From positions 511,001 through 575,000 of the forward strand of contig CANXME010000398.1 of NCBI GenBank assembly GCA_948144175.1: a stretch of DNA of 64,000 bases. Reading direction: 5' to 3'. Positions 53,034-63,686 of the stretch are shown here, piece after piece. The stretch is from Closterium sp. NIES-65. Its lineage: Eukaryota; Streptophyta; Zygnematophyceae; Desmidiales; Closteriaceae. The position numbers were made by a program, and so were the translations under genes. Each line of letters opens with the position of its first letter. Position 1 is the stretch's first letter. A model generated the notes under the pieces. That model saw nothing but the letters and a program-made list of their open reading frames with translations, was not told the DNA's origin and ran no database searches.

Positions 53034-56000
53034 TGTCACTGAGGTGTTGATTGAATGGATCCGCGCAGCTCGTCTCCAGCTCAGGAGGAGCTCTGGCTCG
53101 GACTTTCCTGTTCTGCGTCTGCACTCTGACCGAGGCGGAGAGTTCTCCTCTGGCCTTCTGCGAGCCTACTGTCGTGCGCGAGGCATCCGCCAGACCTTTA
53201 CGCTTCAGGACTCTCCACAGAAAAATGGGATTGCTGAGCGCCGCATTGGCATGGTCATGGACGTTGCCCGGACGTTCATGATGCATGCGGCTGCCCCCCA
53301 TTTTCTGTGGCCGTTTGCGGTTCGGTACGCGGCGCATCAGATCAACCTTCACCCCAGGGTCTCCATGCCGGAGACCTCCCCAGCTTTGCTGTGGACGGGG
53401 AAGGTTGGCGATGCGTCTGCGTTCCGTGTCTGGGGATCTCGGGCGTTTGTCCGCGACTTGTCTGCGGACAAGCTGTCCCCTCGTGCTGCTCCTTGCGTCT
53501 TCCTTGGCTTCCCCCCTGACGCACCAGGGTGGCAGTTCTACCACCCCACCTCTCGTCGTGTTCTGTCCTCCCAGGACGTCACGTTTGACGAGTCGGTCCC
53601 CTTCTACCGCCTCTTCCCCTACCGCACTCCGTCCCTCCCCCCGCCACCGCTCTTCCTTGTGCCAGGTCCCCCCCCGTTAGACCCCCTCCCCCCTCAGGGT
53701 CCTGCCCCTTCAGGTGTATCCCAGGTAGACGCAGTCGAGCCTGTCGAGGTTACTAGTGTTTCTTGTGCTGCTGAGGGTGCTGAGCGTGGGGGTGCTGACC
53801 CTGGGGGTGCTGAGCGTGTGGGTGCTACGCCTAGGGGTGCTGAGCCTGAGGGTGCTACTACTAGGGGTGCTGAGTCTGGGGGTGCTGCGCTTGGGGATGC
53901 TACGCCTAGGAGTGCTGAGCCTGGGGGTGCTGAGCCTAAGGGTGCTACGCGTGGAGGTACTGAGCCTGGGGGTGCAGAGCCTGAGGGAGGTGGGCCTGCT
54001 TGTGCTGTGCCTGGCGGTTCTCCGGGTGCTTCGTCGTGCCGAGAGCCACTCTCTCCACAGGAGCTGCGTGAGTGGTTTGCCCGACGCTGGAGGCAAGCTG
54101 CTGGAGCTGGAGGTGCTGCAGGTACTGGAGGTTCTGTTGCTGCTGAGGGAGCTGGTGCCACGGGTCTCGGAGGTGCTCGTACTGGGAGTACTGGAGCTGC
54201 TGGGCCTGCGGGTACTTCTGGAGCTAGAGCTGCTGCAGGTGTTGGCGCGGAGGCTCCGGCTGTCGGTCCTGGAGGCGGTCCTGCTGGGGGTACTACTGGT
54301 GCTGCTGGAGGTACTGGAGTTGGAGCTGCTACTGGTGCTGGTGCTGCCACTGGGGGTGCTGGTGCTGTCCCTGCTGTGTCTGGAAACGCCGCGCGGCCTC
54401 GGCCGTACTTCGTTCCGCTCCTTCAGCAGGTTCTTGGTCTCCCGTCTTCTACTGGTCCTCCTCCCTTAGAGTGTCCACAGCCTGTCCCGTCGCAGTTACG
54501 TTTACAGCCGGCCTCCCCACTGCCTGCTCCGTCTCCCTACACTGGTCCTACAGGAGGTCTTGCTGAGCGTCGTGAGCCTGCGTCTCGCCCAACGTTGCCT
54601 GTCCGTGCTGCTCGCACTAGTGGTCGCAGTTCGCGTCAGCGTCCTCCTCCTGTCCCTGGCTCGCACCGGATGTCTCTGTGTCCGTCCACTACTCCTCTGC
54701 GTGTCCCTTTGCCTTCTCCTCCTAAGTCTTCTCTTCCTGCTCTTGCCGACCCGGAGTCGGACTCTCTTCGTGCTTCCACTCCTAGTGTCACGTGTCTCCT
54801 TGCTACTGTCGTCACTGACCCTTCTTTTGAGTCCACTGCTGCGTCTGCCCTAGTTGCTGAGCTCGTAGACTTTGCTGCTCGCTGTCGTCTAGACTACGCT
54901 GCAAGTCTTGTCGCTGAGCCTGAGTCTGTCTGTCCTCCGTGCGTCGGGGGTGAGTGTGCCCTTGGCACGGACGTCCTTGAGGACACGCAGGAGGAGTTCC
55001 AATGTCTGGCTACTGCTTCACCTCATCTCGTGCCCGTACTCCTTACCCCTGAGGGAGACCCGGATGCACTTGACATCCCGACTCCGCGCTCTTACGCGGA
55101 GGCCGTAGAGGGTCCCTACTCCTCTCACTGGCAGGCAGCTATGGATGCAGAGATGGCTTTCTTGAAGTCCACAGGCACCTATGTTTACGCGGTTCCCCCA
55201 CCTAGGGCGAACATCGTCAGTGGCATGTGGATCTTCAGGGTGAAGCGGCCGCCAGGTTCTCCACCTGTCTTCAAGGCGCGTTACGTGGCTCGTGGCTTCA
55301 GTCAGCGGCAGGGAGTTGACTACTTTCAGACCTTCTCTCCCACCCCGAAGATGACCACTCTTCGGGTGCTGCTGCACATAGCCGCTCAGCGCGACTACGA
55401 GCTTCACTCTCTTGACTTCAGCACTACTTTCTTCTAGGGTAGCCTGCACGAGGAGATCTAGCTGCGCCGCCCACCTGGCTTCACTGGGACTTTTCCTCCT
55501 GGCACCCAGTGGAGCCTTCGGCGGCCAGTCTACGGTCTCCGCCAGGCACCGCGTGAGTGGCACGACACACGAAGGACTACGCTTGCGGCCTTTGGGTTTG
55601 CTCCTTCTACTGCCGACCCGTCGCTGTTTCTGCGCACCGACACCTCTTTGCCGCCGTTCTACATCCTCGTGTACGTCGACGACTTGGTCTTTGCCATTGC
55701 TGACACTCCTCGACTCGCCCACGTGAAGTCGGAGCTGCAGAAGAGACACACATGCACAGACCTGGGTGAACTGCGCAGCTACCTTGGCTTGCAGATCACC
55801 CGGGACAGAGCACGCCGCACCATTACCCTGACTCGGTCACACATGGTGCAGCAGGTCCTTCAGCGCTTCGGCTTCACGTACTCCTCGCCTCAAGCCACTC
55901 CTCTGCCTACTCGCCACTCGCTCTCAGCTCTGCCTTCATATGAGTCCGTAGAGTTGAGTGGCCCGTACCCAGAGCTTGTTGGCTGCCTCATGTATCTGAT

Positions 56001-56655
56001 GACCTGCACACGACCTAACCTTGCATACCCTGTTAGCATTCTTGCACGCTATGTTGCTCCTGGGAGACACAGACCAGAGCACATGGCTGCAGCGAAGAGG
56101 GTGTTGCGCTACTTGTGCAGTACGTCGGGCATGGGGCTTGTGCTTGGAGGGCAGAGTCCAGTGGTCCTCACTTGGCACGCAGACGCTTCTTGGGCTGACG
56201 ACCAGGCTACACAGCGGTCGTCACAAGGTTACACCTTCAGCCTTGGTTCCGGCTCTGTTTCGTGGCGGGCTACTCGCTCGTCTTCCGTTCTCGGCTCCAG
56301 TTGTGAGGCTGAGATCTACGCAGGAGCCATGGCTTCTCAGGAGCTTCGCTGGCTCACCTACCTGCTGACTGACCTCGGAGAGGTGCCTCGTTCTCCTCCA
56401 GTGCTGTACGTAGACAACAAGGCCATGCTGGCCTTGTGTCGGGAGCAGCGCTTGGAGCACAGAACGAAGCACATTGCTCTCCGCTACTTTCTTGCTCGCG
56501 AGCTGCAGCAGCGTGGTCAGTTGTGACTTGCGTATATGGCCTCTGAGGCCAACACTGCTGATATCTTCACTAAGGCACTTGCGCCTTGTGATCATCAGCG
56601 CTTCTGTACTCAGCTTGGTCTTGTGCCTGCCTTGCCTCACTTGCTCACTTCTTGA
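53020..56655 (+). pseudogene. Copia-3 pol: partial integrase, RT, RNase H
   Basis: The frame enters at SKGDVTEVLIEWIRAA, inside the integrase core; the first catalytic Asp and the HHCC region are deleted. HSDRGGEF and NGIAERRIGMVMD remain. RT is in the same frame, with TAG at 55435 (Gln of FLQGSL) and 55459 (Trp of EEIWL), then FYILVYVDDLVFA intact. RNase H has EIYAGAMASQELRWLTYLL; a TGA at 56524 precedes EANTADIFTKALAP, and the frame ends at 56655. Confidence 0.88.
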
Positions 56656-56865
56656 CCTTGCTTGTACTGTCACATATATATACTCCTGCACTTGCTTGTT
56701 TAGCCTTTTATATATATATGTGTGCTCCTGCATGTGAACTGGCCTTCTGGCCTTGAACTTGTGCTCGGATTGTATGGTGACTTTGTGATCCACCCTGAGC
56801 TTTGCTTTGTTCTGATTGACTGGTCTTGTGGCCCCTTGTTCTCCCCCACTTTGCCTATGGGGGTG

Positions 56866-57002
56866 TGTCAAATCATAATGTTCGATAAGCGGTAGTGGGG
56901 TAGCCTATATGGGGTAGCCTATATGGGGTACACATTTCTAGGGTTGCATATTTGTACCACATTCCATTCCTTAGTGCATCCATTCTCGTCTCAATTCTCA
57001 CA
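56866..57002 (+). repeat. 3' LTR of Copia-3
   Basis: 137 bp. The extra 14 bases are one additional copy of TAGCCTATATGGGG. Preceded by a short purine stretch (CTATGGGGGTG). Confidence 0.93.
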
Positions 57003-58221
57003 GAACGCACCCACGATGCACGAAAAAATGAAACACAACAGAGGAAAAGTTGAAACTGTACACGTGTGTGGGGTGGCGCGTGTGTACAGCGCCTCCCGAA
57101 GCGGGTTCCGCGCCTCTGTACCGCGCCTAAGTTCCGCGCCTCTGTGAGAAAACAACAGCGCAACGGCAGCTAGAAATTCCCCGTCTCTGTTCCGCAAGAA
57201 ATTCCCGCATCTCTGGTCCGCGAGAATTTCTGCGGAAAAACATTAGGGGGAATTTCGTGCCTATGTTTTGTGTCCCTATCCCCATTTCCGCGGAAATTTC
57301 CGCGTTTTCTCAGCTGCGTCAGCCTTTGTGTACATGCAAAAATCGGAGGTTGAAAAAAATACCAGGGTGCATTATCTTTTTGTTTGCCGTGTGTGTTTCG
57401 CTGGCTGATATGTGTGTGCGTGTTATTTTGTTTTCAAGGTTTTTAAGGTTTTCGGGGTTTTTAACATTTCAACAGAACAACACAGAGACACAAAGCAGCG
57501 AGAACAAGAGCGATCGCAGCAAGGGGTGTGGCTCGCGGGGTGCCCTTTTTCCGTTCCCCCGCGTGTTCTTCCTTGGGGTGCTCCGCGCGTTCCACATGGT
57601 GAATGGTGAGGCTGGCCCGGTGGTCCCTGGCCACGTCACTCGGGGAGCGTGCTGAGTCACGCGGTCCCCGAGCTAGCTCGGAGACTCGGAGCTGCGTCAG
57701 CCAGCTTACCACCCCGGACAGGCTGGCGAGCTCGGTTCCGGGCGGTCCAGTGTAGCACGTGTGGCCCAGCGTGCTGGGAGCTCGGAGCCCGGTAGCACTA
57801 CCGAGGCCGCTACCGGGCGACTACCGGTTTACGATGTGAAATGTATTGCAGGACCAGATGTCTCGATTCATTTTGGGGCACGCTGCCTGATCTGAGTTGG
57901 GACCCGTTACACCCTAACTCTGTAGTGTGCCTTGGCGGTCGTACTCAAGAAATTGCAGTGTGATTTTTTTTCGAGGTCGAATCTGGCAGGGTGAGAAACC
58001 CAAAAACACTGCCTAGCTAAAAATTTTTGGTCTAGCAGTCTATCCTGCCATATCGATGATTCCTAGAAGCCATAAAATTTTGTCGAACTGGGTCTTCCTG
58101 GCTCGATTCTAAGTGGTCGACTCTATGCGTAAGTGCGTGATGGTTGAGGTTTTAATGGTGCTGGTGGGGAGATGAGAGGCCTGCTGGCGGGTCTTCTAGG
58201 TGCGGTCACTACGATAACGCG
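57003..58221. other. Non-coding DNA right of Copia-3
   Basis: No gene recognised. It includes GCGGAAATTTCCGC near 57290, a perfect palindrome, and several related GCGG/AATTTC blocks, so it may be an old non-autonomous DNA transposon or repeat. GC content changes along it. Confidence 0.45.
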
Positions 58222-58398
58222 CCACTCTCTGTGCTGGAGCTGAATCTCTGGTGTTGAAAGTACTTCGCCGATTCTGGAATTTTAGTCACAAACGCTACTG
58301 GACACATTTCAGTCACAAACGCCCACTCACCGTGCTAGAGTTGAATCTGTGGTGTTTCAAGTACTCATCCGATTCTGGAAATTGAACTCACAAACGTG
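58222..58398. repeat. Two tandem copies of a ~75-bp block
   Basis: 58222-58296 and 58323-58398 share CGATTCTGGAA and TCACAAACG and align along their whole length with about a dozen differences. No coding potential. Confidence 0.75.
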
Positions 58399-58740
58399 TC
58401 AGAGGTCCACTGGTTATCCCCGATTGATCCTAGGTAAGGGTTACAGGCAAGTTGGCCTGGGGGGTTATGGGCGCACTTACCCGCTACACAAATAAGCCCT
58501 TTTATCCCAATGGTGTAGTGGTTGGGAATTCGACATGGTATCGGAGCGAAGGTCTCTGGTTCGAATCCCTGTGTGTGCACCTCGGGCATCCCAGTGCGGG
58601 GGGTGTCAGAGGTCCACTGGTGATCCCCGATTGATCCTAGGGAAGGGTTACAGGCACGTTGGTCTAGGGGGTTGTGGACGCACTTACCCGCTATACAAAT
58701 AAGCCTTTTTATCCCAATGGTATTGTGGTTGGGATTGTGA
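58397..58740 (+). mobile_element. tRNA-like SINE, tandem partial copies
   Basis: TGGTGTAGTGG (58511-58521) and GGTTCGAATCC (58558-58568) match the pol III A and B boxes at a normal distance. They are followed by a unique body (58607-58690, CAGAGGTCCACTGG to ACTTACCCGCTA). The body also occurs at 58397-58490, before the head, and a second partial head follows at 58700-58735, so the element is duplicated in tandem. No clean cloverleaf forms with an acceptor stem, which argues for a SINE rather than a tRNA gene. Confidence 0.6.
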
Positions 58741-60217
58741 CAAAACGCTACTTAGAGGAATAGCCGCGCAATTAGTAAAGTTCAACAAAAGAGGAAAAGT
58801 TGGCAGGGTGTCTGCCGTAACCAGCTGGGAAAAGGCAGTGTTGCACATAAGCGTAAAACAACATTTGCAGGGTTTATTTTCAGCCCTGCCTAACGATGAG
58901 AGGGTGGACGCCCAGCCAAACCCAATTCTAGCAGTGTGGGTCCAAAATTTCACCCTTAAATGCAGGGAAAACAGGGTAAAACGCCCTGCTATCCTCAGCC
59001 CTGTGCAGGACGCTGAAGCATTCTGTTCTCTTGTTGGACCTTGTTGAGCAAGCCTCTGCATGTTGATTCCTGTTTCAACTCTTTACTATTGACCCAGCAA
59101 ATGACTGACGGTCAATCCCAACCGCATGCAGATTTTGCCAGCGCGTGTTTGCGAATGCATGCAATTGACGGTTACTGGAGGAAAGCTGTCGGCTCGTCGG
59201 GTTACCACGCGGCTACCTGTGTTTAGGGTTCAGACTTCCCTAGTTGGATGACATGCCATCCGAATGGGGATTATATTTTTCTGACCGTGGGCACATAAGG
59301 ACGCGACACCTCAAGGGAGCTGGCCAAGATCGGGGAAGGGTCGGGGCCTCACACCGATGTGGGCACATCGATCGGCACACCGATGTGCCCACACAGCAAA
59401 ATTGCGATCTTCGGGACTCACCGAGCCACAGGTGCCACGATCGAAAATTTCAGGGGCAAAATGGCCCCGATCTCCACAATTACACGATCGATTTGTGGGC
59501 GCAGGCACATCGATCGTGCGAGCCAGAGGTGCCACCATTTTGGGCACCAATTTACTGTACACTTGCGAGCTATGACGAAAACGGATACCAGCCCGGTGGT
59601 GATTTCGCGATTTTACTGCACAAGCCAGGATCGATCCCCACTCAGGATCGATCATGGCTTCCTCCCTAGAGGTGCCGCGTCCTAACCGTCCGACGGACTC
59701 TTTCCCCTATGGCCGTCAATTGCACGCAATTGCAAACTTGCACTGGCAAAAGTTGAATGCCGTTGATATTGGCGGCGCATTGATTGCTGTCTAGTCGCGT
59801 TGGACACAAGCAGTTGGATCCGATCATCTACCGTACCGTATTTTCTAACAATGGTGGGTGGGGCGAGAGGAAATGGTACATTACCAGGCGTACCGCCTTA
59901 GTAGCACCTATCGTATATGATATATTAGCTTGCTCATGTACCCTAAAAGTTCTTCCCACATGTAGCAAGGCGGATGAGGTGGAATGGAAGGATCTGGTAT
60001 GTAGTGAGCTAGTTTGCTGCAGCTCTGCTTTCCAATCCAATCCAACCAACCAGTTGGTAGGTGGGCACCGTACATCTCGCAGTCGGTACCTTGCATTGCA
60101 AGTCTTACGGTTACAGGTAATCCTATATGAACTTGGACCATATTTGGAGTTACAGATGTGGTAGGACAGAGCACAAGATGAGGAGGGTCAGCACGGCACG
60201 GCAACGAGCATGCTATG
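58741..60217. other. Non-coding DNA before DENR
   Basis: No convincing gene. GATCG-rich stretch at about 59300-59660 with a strong hairpin at 59358-59393. Contains probable DENR 3' flank close to 60217. Confidence 0.5.
59358..59393. repeat. Hairpin with perfect 13-bp stem
   Basis: TGTGGGCACATCG (59358-59370) and CGATGTGCCCACA (59381-59393) are exact reverse complements with a 10-base loop. The surroundings are rich in CGATCG. Function unknown. Confidence 0.7.
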
Positions 60218-60336
60218 CTAGCATGCAGGTACTTTCTTCCCGTCCTCTATGAAGAAAATAGCCTCCTCGGGTACCTGAACAGAGGGGGGGCGGAGGAGGG
60301 GAGGGGATAAGGCAGAGAGAGGGAAGGTGTAAGAGC

Positions 60337-60433
<97 letters not shown>

Positions 60434-63400
60434 GAAACGAGGATGCTATGCTGGCATGCATGTACTTTCTTCCCGTCCCCTGTGACAAGTATTGCCTCCT
60501 CAGGTACCCTGAACAGAGGGGGTGAAGTAAGGAGGGGGAGAGAAGGCGGAGGGAAGGTGTAAGAGAGAGGGAGAGAGAGAGAGAGAGGGGCAGGGCAATG
60601 AATTGCCTTCTCAGGTACCTGAGGAGAGGGGGTGAAGAGAGGAGGGGCGGGGACAGGGAGAGCAGAAGAGCGAGGTATGTCAAGCGAAGTACGGGCACGG
60701 TCAGTCCAAATAGGAGGCCAACAGGTGTAAGGTAGGGGTGAGCATGAAGGTGATCCGCATCTACCATTTTAGTCAGGAGAGAGAATGGGTGGGGAAGGAC
60801 AAGACAACATAAGTCAACACACGTCAACACAAGTCGACACAAGTCAACACAAGACAACAAAAGTCAACACACGTCAACACAAGTCAACAAACGTCAACAC
60901 AAGTCGACACACATTAACACAAGTCAACACAAGTCAACACAAGTCAGCGACACAAAGTAAACACAGCACAACGAGTCCTGGAATGCTATAGGTTGAGAAA
61001 GGGAGCCTCACGTCGGGCCATGTGGCTGTAATGAAGTCGACTATATCGAGGAGAATGTCCCCCTGCACATCCACCTGCTCCTTCTCCGTCGGTCCCTGCA
61101 AGAGGGGGAAGGGGGGAGGGGTAGGGACGGAGGGGAGGGGGAAGCGAAGAGGAAGGGAAGGAAAGGACAGTTGGAGTAGACTGTATCGAGGAGAATGCCC
61201 CCCTGCACATCCACCTGCTCCTTCTCCGTTGGTCCCTGCGGTGAAGAGGGAGGGACAGTGGTCAGTAGGAGAGAGAATGATGCGGAGAGAGGGATGCGTG
61301 CATGTGTGCAGGAATGCATCGAGGAAGATGCCCCCCTGCTCGTCCACCAGCTCCTTTTCCGTTGGTCCCTGCGGGGGAGGGAGGGAGGGAGGGAGGGAGG
61401 GAGGGAGGGAGGGAGGGAGGGAGGGAGGGAGGGAGGGAGGGAGGAGGAGGGAGGGAGGGAGGGAGGGAGGGAGGGAGGGAGGGAGGGAGGGAGGGAGGGA
61501 GGGAGGGAGGGAGGAAGGGAGGGAGGGAGGGAGGGAGGGAGGGGGGGAGGGGGGGAGGGAGGGAGGGAGGGAGGGAGGGACGGACGGAGGGACGGACGGA
61601 GGGACGGAGGGAGGGACGGAGGGACGGACGGACGGACGGACGGAGGGACGGAGGGAGGGACGGAGGGAGGGACGGACGGACGGAAGGACGGAGGGAGGGA
61701 GGGGGGGAGGGAGGGAAAGAAGGAAAGAGGGACTGAGATAGGAAGCGAGGGAGGGAGGGAGGGAACGGACGGGGAAGTTGAAAGTAGGAGTAAGTGACTC
61801 GGACAGGGGAAGAGAGTGGATGGCGTGCGTGTGTGAGTACGTGTATCTGCATGCTTGCACGCTCGCATGATGCTTGTATGAGCGCATGATGCGTGCATGT
61901 GCCCTTCTCACAGCTGCCATTAACTTTCTTACCGACGACACCCCTACCACGTCGGCTCCGAGTCGACTCAAACGTGACCCTGCGCCACAACCAACCCACC
62001 CGGACAAGCGCAGGAGGGCGATTGCAATGCTGAATCTGTTCTTTGAGAGTTAAAAAAAAATCAGAACTGACATTGCACCGCAACCAACCCACCTTGACCA
62101 CCGAGGCCCCACTGGCAAACTTCTTGCCTAGCTTCTTGGCTGCTTCGGGCAGTTTCACACCTGCACGGGGGCGAGGAAGCGGTTGGGAGGGGTGGGGAGT
62201 GGTGAGGGAGTGGTGTGGTGGTGAGGGAGTGAAGAGAGAGGGTGGGCGATTAACTGTTGAAGGTGTGAAACTCTCGCTCAGGAATTGGGGGGTGAAAAGG
62301 CAGAGCAAGAAAAGATGGGATATGGTTTTGTCTGAATTGCTTTTTGAAGCGCCTCAAAAGGTGAGAGGGAAAGAGGAGGAGGAGGAGGAGGAGGAGGAGG
62401 AGGAGGAGGAGGAGGAGGAGGCAGAGAGTATGGGGATATAAAAGTATTCAAGGCCTTTGATAACTGTGACTGACTTGCATTTTTTAGGGCGCCGCAAGTA
62501 CGAGGGGGAAAGAGGAGGAGGAGGCAGAGAGCATGGGTTTACCTAAGTGTTTGAGGCCTTCGATAACTGTGACTGACTTGCTTTTTTTAAGGCAGCCGCA
62601 AATGCGAGGGGGGAAGAGGAGGAGCAGGCAGAGAGCATGGGGTTACCAAAGTGTTCGAGGCCTTTGATAACTGTGACTGACTTGCGCTTGTTGCGCACTA
62701 TTCGCTCCACCACCACCTCCTTCTTATCCTGCTCATCCCATGCCATGCCATGCCATGCCATGCCGTGTCAGATAAATTGCATGGTAGTAGCGGGGAGTGC
62801 AGTGATGCGGAGGGGGAGGGAGAGAGGTGGAGAGAGATGAGGGAGGTGGGAAGTGGTGACATGGCAGCATGCGCGCGTGGCAAATGGCTTTGGTATCATC
62901 AGTAGCATCAGTAGCATGTGATGTGATGTGATGCAGCAACGGGGCCCTAAACACTCCTAACACGCATGCCCGCACACACACACGACACACCCATGCCATG
63001 CCCATGCCCACACTCATACGTGCCCCCTTGTGCATACCAGCTGCTTACCCCGGCCCCCAGCCAGCTTCTAAGGCATCTCCAAAATCACAAACACACATCC
63101 AAACACACACACACACCTACACACGCGTCCGCGAACCCACGCCCCCGCCGACGCGTCCCCGTGTGCATACCTGCTTCTTGACCCGGCCTCCCGGCAGCTT
63201 CTTGACAGGCTCTTCTGGCTTGGCTGCAGCTGCACTCAGCGAGCGAGAGGGAGAGGGGAAGGGAAGGGAGAGGAGAAGGGAAGGGAGAGAGGAGACATTC
63301 TGTTGATTTGAAAGTCGCTTTTTGACAGGCTCTTCTGGCTTGGCTGCAGCTGCACTCAGCGAGCGAGGAAGGGAAACGAGAGGGGATGTTAGAAAGCAAG

Positions 63401-63686
63401 AGGATGCATGCAACAAGTATGTGCGAGGATCATAAGTGGAAGATGTGCGAGGATCATAAGTGGAAGATGTGCGAGGATCATAAGTGGAAGATGTGCGAGG
63501 ATCATAAGTGGAAGATGTGCGAGGATCATAAGTGGAAGGTAACAAATAACCATGTGCATACGCACTGCACTGTGTACCCATCTGGTTCTGTTGAAATCAC
63601 CTGGCTCTGTTGAACTCACCTGGTGCCGCTGCTCCCGCTCCTGATTCCCCGGTCCCTCCCTCAGCTGTTGACAACTCCTTGAGTTT
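60218..63686 (-). CDS. DENR: DENR (density-regulated protein), C-terminal exons, partial
   Basis: DENR pairs with MCT-1 and acts on the 40S ribosome in recycling and re-initiation. Exons on the minus strand: 63620-63686, 63171-63229, 62647-62728, 62093-62160, 61012-61095, 60218-60274. GT-AG junctions and phases agree. They encode about 125 residues: a linker (KLKELSTAEGG, AKPEEPVKKLPGGRVKKQ), then the SUI1 fold: VVVERIVRNKRKSVTVIKGL, GVKLPEAAKKLGKKFASGAS, GPTEKEQVDVQGDILLDIVD, FITATWPD and VPEEAIFFIEDGKKVPAC-stop. This is the usual DENR order and end. The N-terminal zinc-binding part must lie to the right, beyond or near the window edge. Introns carry copies of nearly every exon. The first listed exon is the least certain. 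Confidence 0.92.
60337..60427. repeat. (GA)n microsatellite in last DENR intron
   Basis: About 90 bp of uninterrupted GA dinucleotides; a shorter GA run lies near 60566-60590 in the duplicated segment. Confidence 0.95.
60441..60630 (-). pseudogene. Copies of the last DENR exon
   Basis: 60441-60516 repeats the terminal exon almost completely (VPEEAI, DGKKV), including the flanking ATGCTATG; an extra G after the acceptor and base changes remove the stop. A shorter copy at about 60597-60627 keeps only the acceptor and the first codons. Both are upstream of the real last exon on the minus strand. Confidence 0.85.
60807..60950. repeat. 10-bp tandem array AAGTCAACAC
   Basis: About 14 units of AAGTCAACAC with variants (ACGTCAACAC, AAGTCGACAC, AAGACAACAA) in the last DENR intron. 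Confidence 0.9.
61179..61368 (-). pseudogene. Two truncated 5' copies of DENR exon GPTEKEQVDVQGD
   Basis: Copies at 61179-61235 and 61314-61368 translate as GPTEKEQVDVQGGILLDTV and GPTEKELVDEQGGIFLDAF, each after a CAG acceptor, and are upstream (minus strand) of the intact exon 61012-61095. Neither reaches the exon 3' end. Confidence 0.9.
61376..61760. repeat. (GGGA)n / (CGGA)n purine tract in DENR intron
   Basis: About 385 bp almost pure purine on the plus strand, built from GGGA with GGAC variants. Such tracts can form triplex or G-quadruplex structures; in the DENR transcript it is a pyrimidine tract. Confidence 0.93.
61955..62092 (-). pseudogene. Donor-side copy of DENR exon GVKLPEAAKK with palindrome
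   Basis: CACAACCAACCCACC at about 61990-62004 resembles the donor region of the exon 62093-62160 (CGCAACCAACCCACCTTGAC on the plus strand), with a little flanking similarity. Next to the copy is GAGTCGACTC (61960-61969), a shortened form of the palindrome. Between the copy and the exon is CTTTGAGAGTTAAAAAA (near 62041), a degenerate version. Confidence 0.6.
62342..62606 (-). pseudogene. Two 3' copies of DENR exon VVVERIVRNKRK with palindromic seams
   Basis: At about 62447-62480 and 62545-62581 the end of the exon 62647-62728 recurs (plus strand AGGCCTTTGATAACTGTGAC and TGACTTGC). Each copy breaks off at a form of the 18-bp palindrome: TTTTTAGGGCGCCGCAA (62481-62497) and TTTTTAAGGCAGCCGCAAA (62584-62602). 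The outer member TTTTGAAGCGCCTCAAAA is at 62342-62359. AAAGAGGAGGAGG and GGCAGAGAG repeat between the copies. Confidence 0.85.
63300..63360 (-). pseudogene. Truncated 5' copy of DENR exon AKPEEPVKK
   Basis: The acceptor side and first codons of the exon 63171-63229 recur near 63326-63350 (plus strand AGGCTCTTCTGGCTTGGCTG). The copy ends at TTTGAAAGTCGCTTTTTGA, another degenerate palindrome. It is upstream on the minus strand, as the polarity rule predicts. Confidence 0.8.
63419..63538. repeat. 24-bp tandem array, five units
   Basis: Five near-perfect copies of GTGCGAGGATCATAAGTGGA plus AGAT in a DENR intron. No spacers, so not CRISPR-like. The period of 24 keeps frames open. Confidence 0.95.

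Larger units (their letters stand above)
50313..57002 (+). mobile_element. Copia-3 (+), internally deleted, perfect target duplication
   Basis: LTRs at 50313-50435 (123 bp) and 56866-57002 (137 bp), flanked by GAACG on both sides (50308-50312 and 57003-57007). The LTRs differ at a few positions and by a 14-bp tandem duplication (TAGCCTATATGGGG) in the 3' copy. The PBS TGGTATCGAGCAGG follows the 5' LTR directly. Gag is nearly intact; a deletion joins the protease to the integrase core. Confidence 0.95.

Noticed and set aside
58500..58606. Possible tRNA gene
   Set aside because: A and B boxes are present, but I could not form acceptor and anticodon stems; the attached repeated body fits a SINE.
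61022..62308. Several frames of 140-350 codons on both strands
   Set aside because: Built on the (GGGA)n tract; only the short DENR exon inside is supported.
63419..63538. Regular 24-bp repeats considered as a CRISPR array
   Set aside because: No spacers between units and a eukaryotic intron context.
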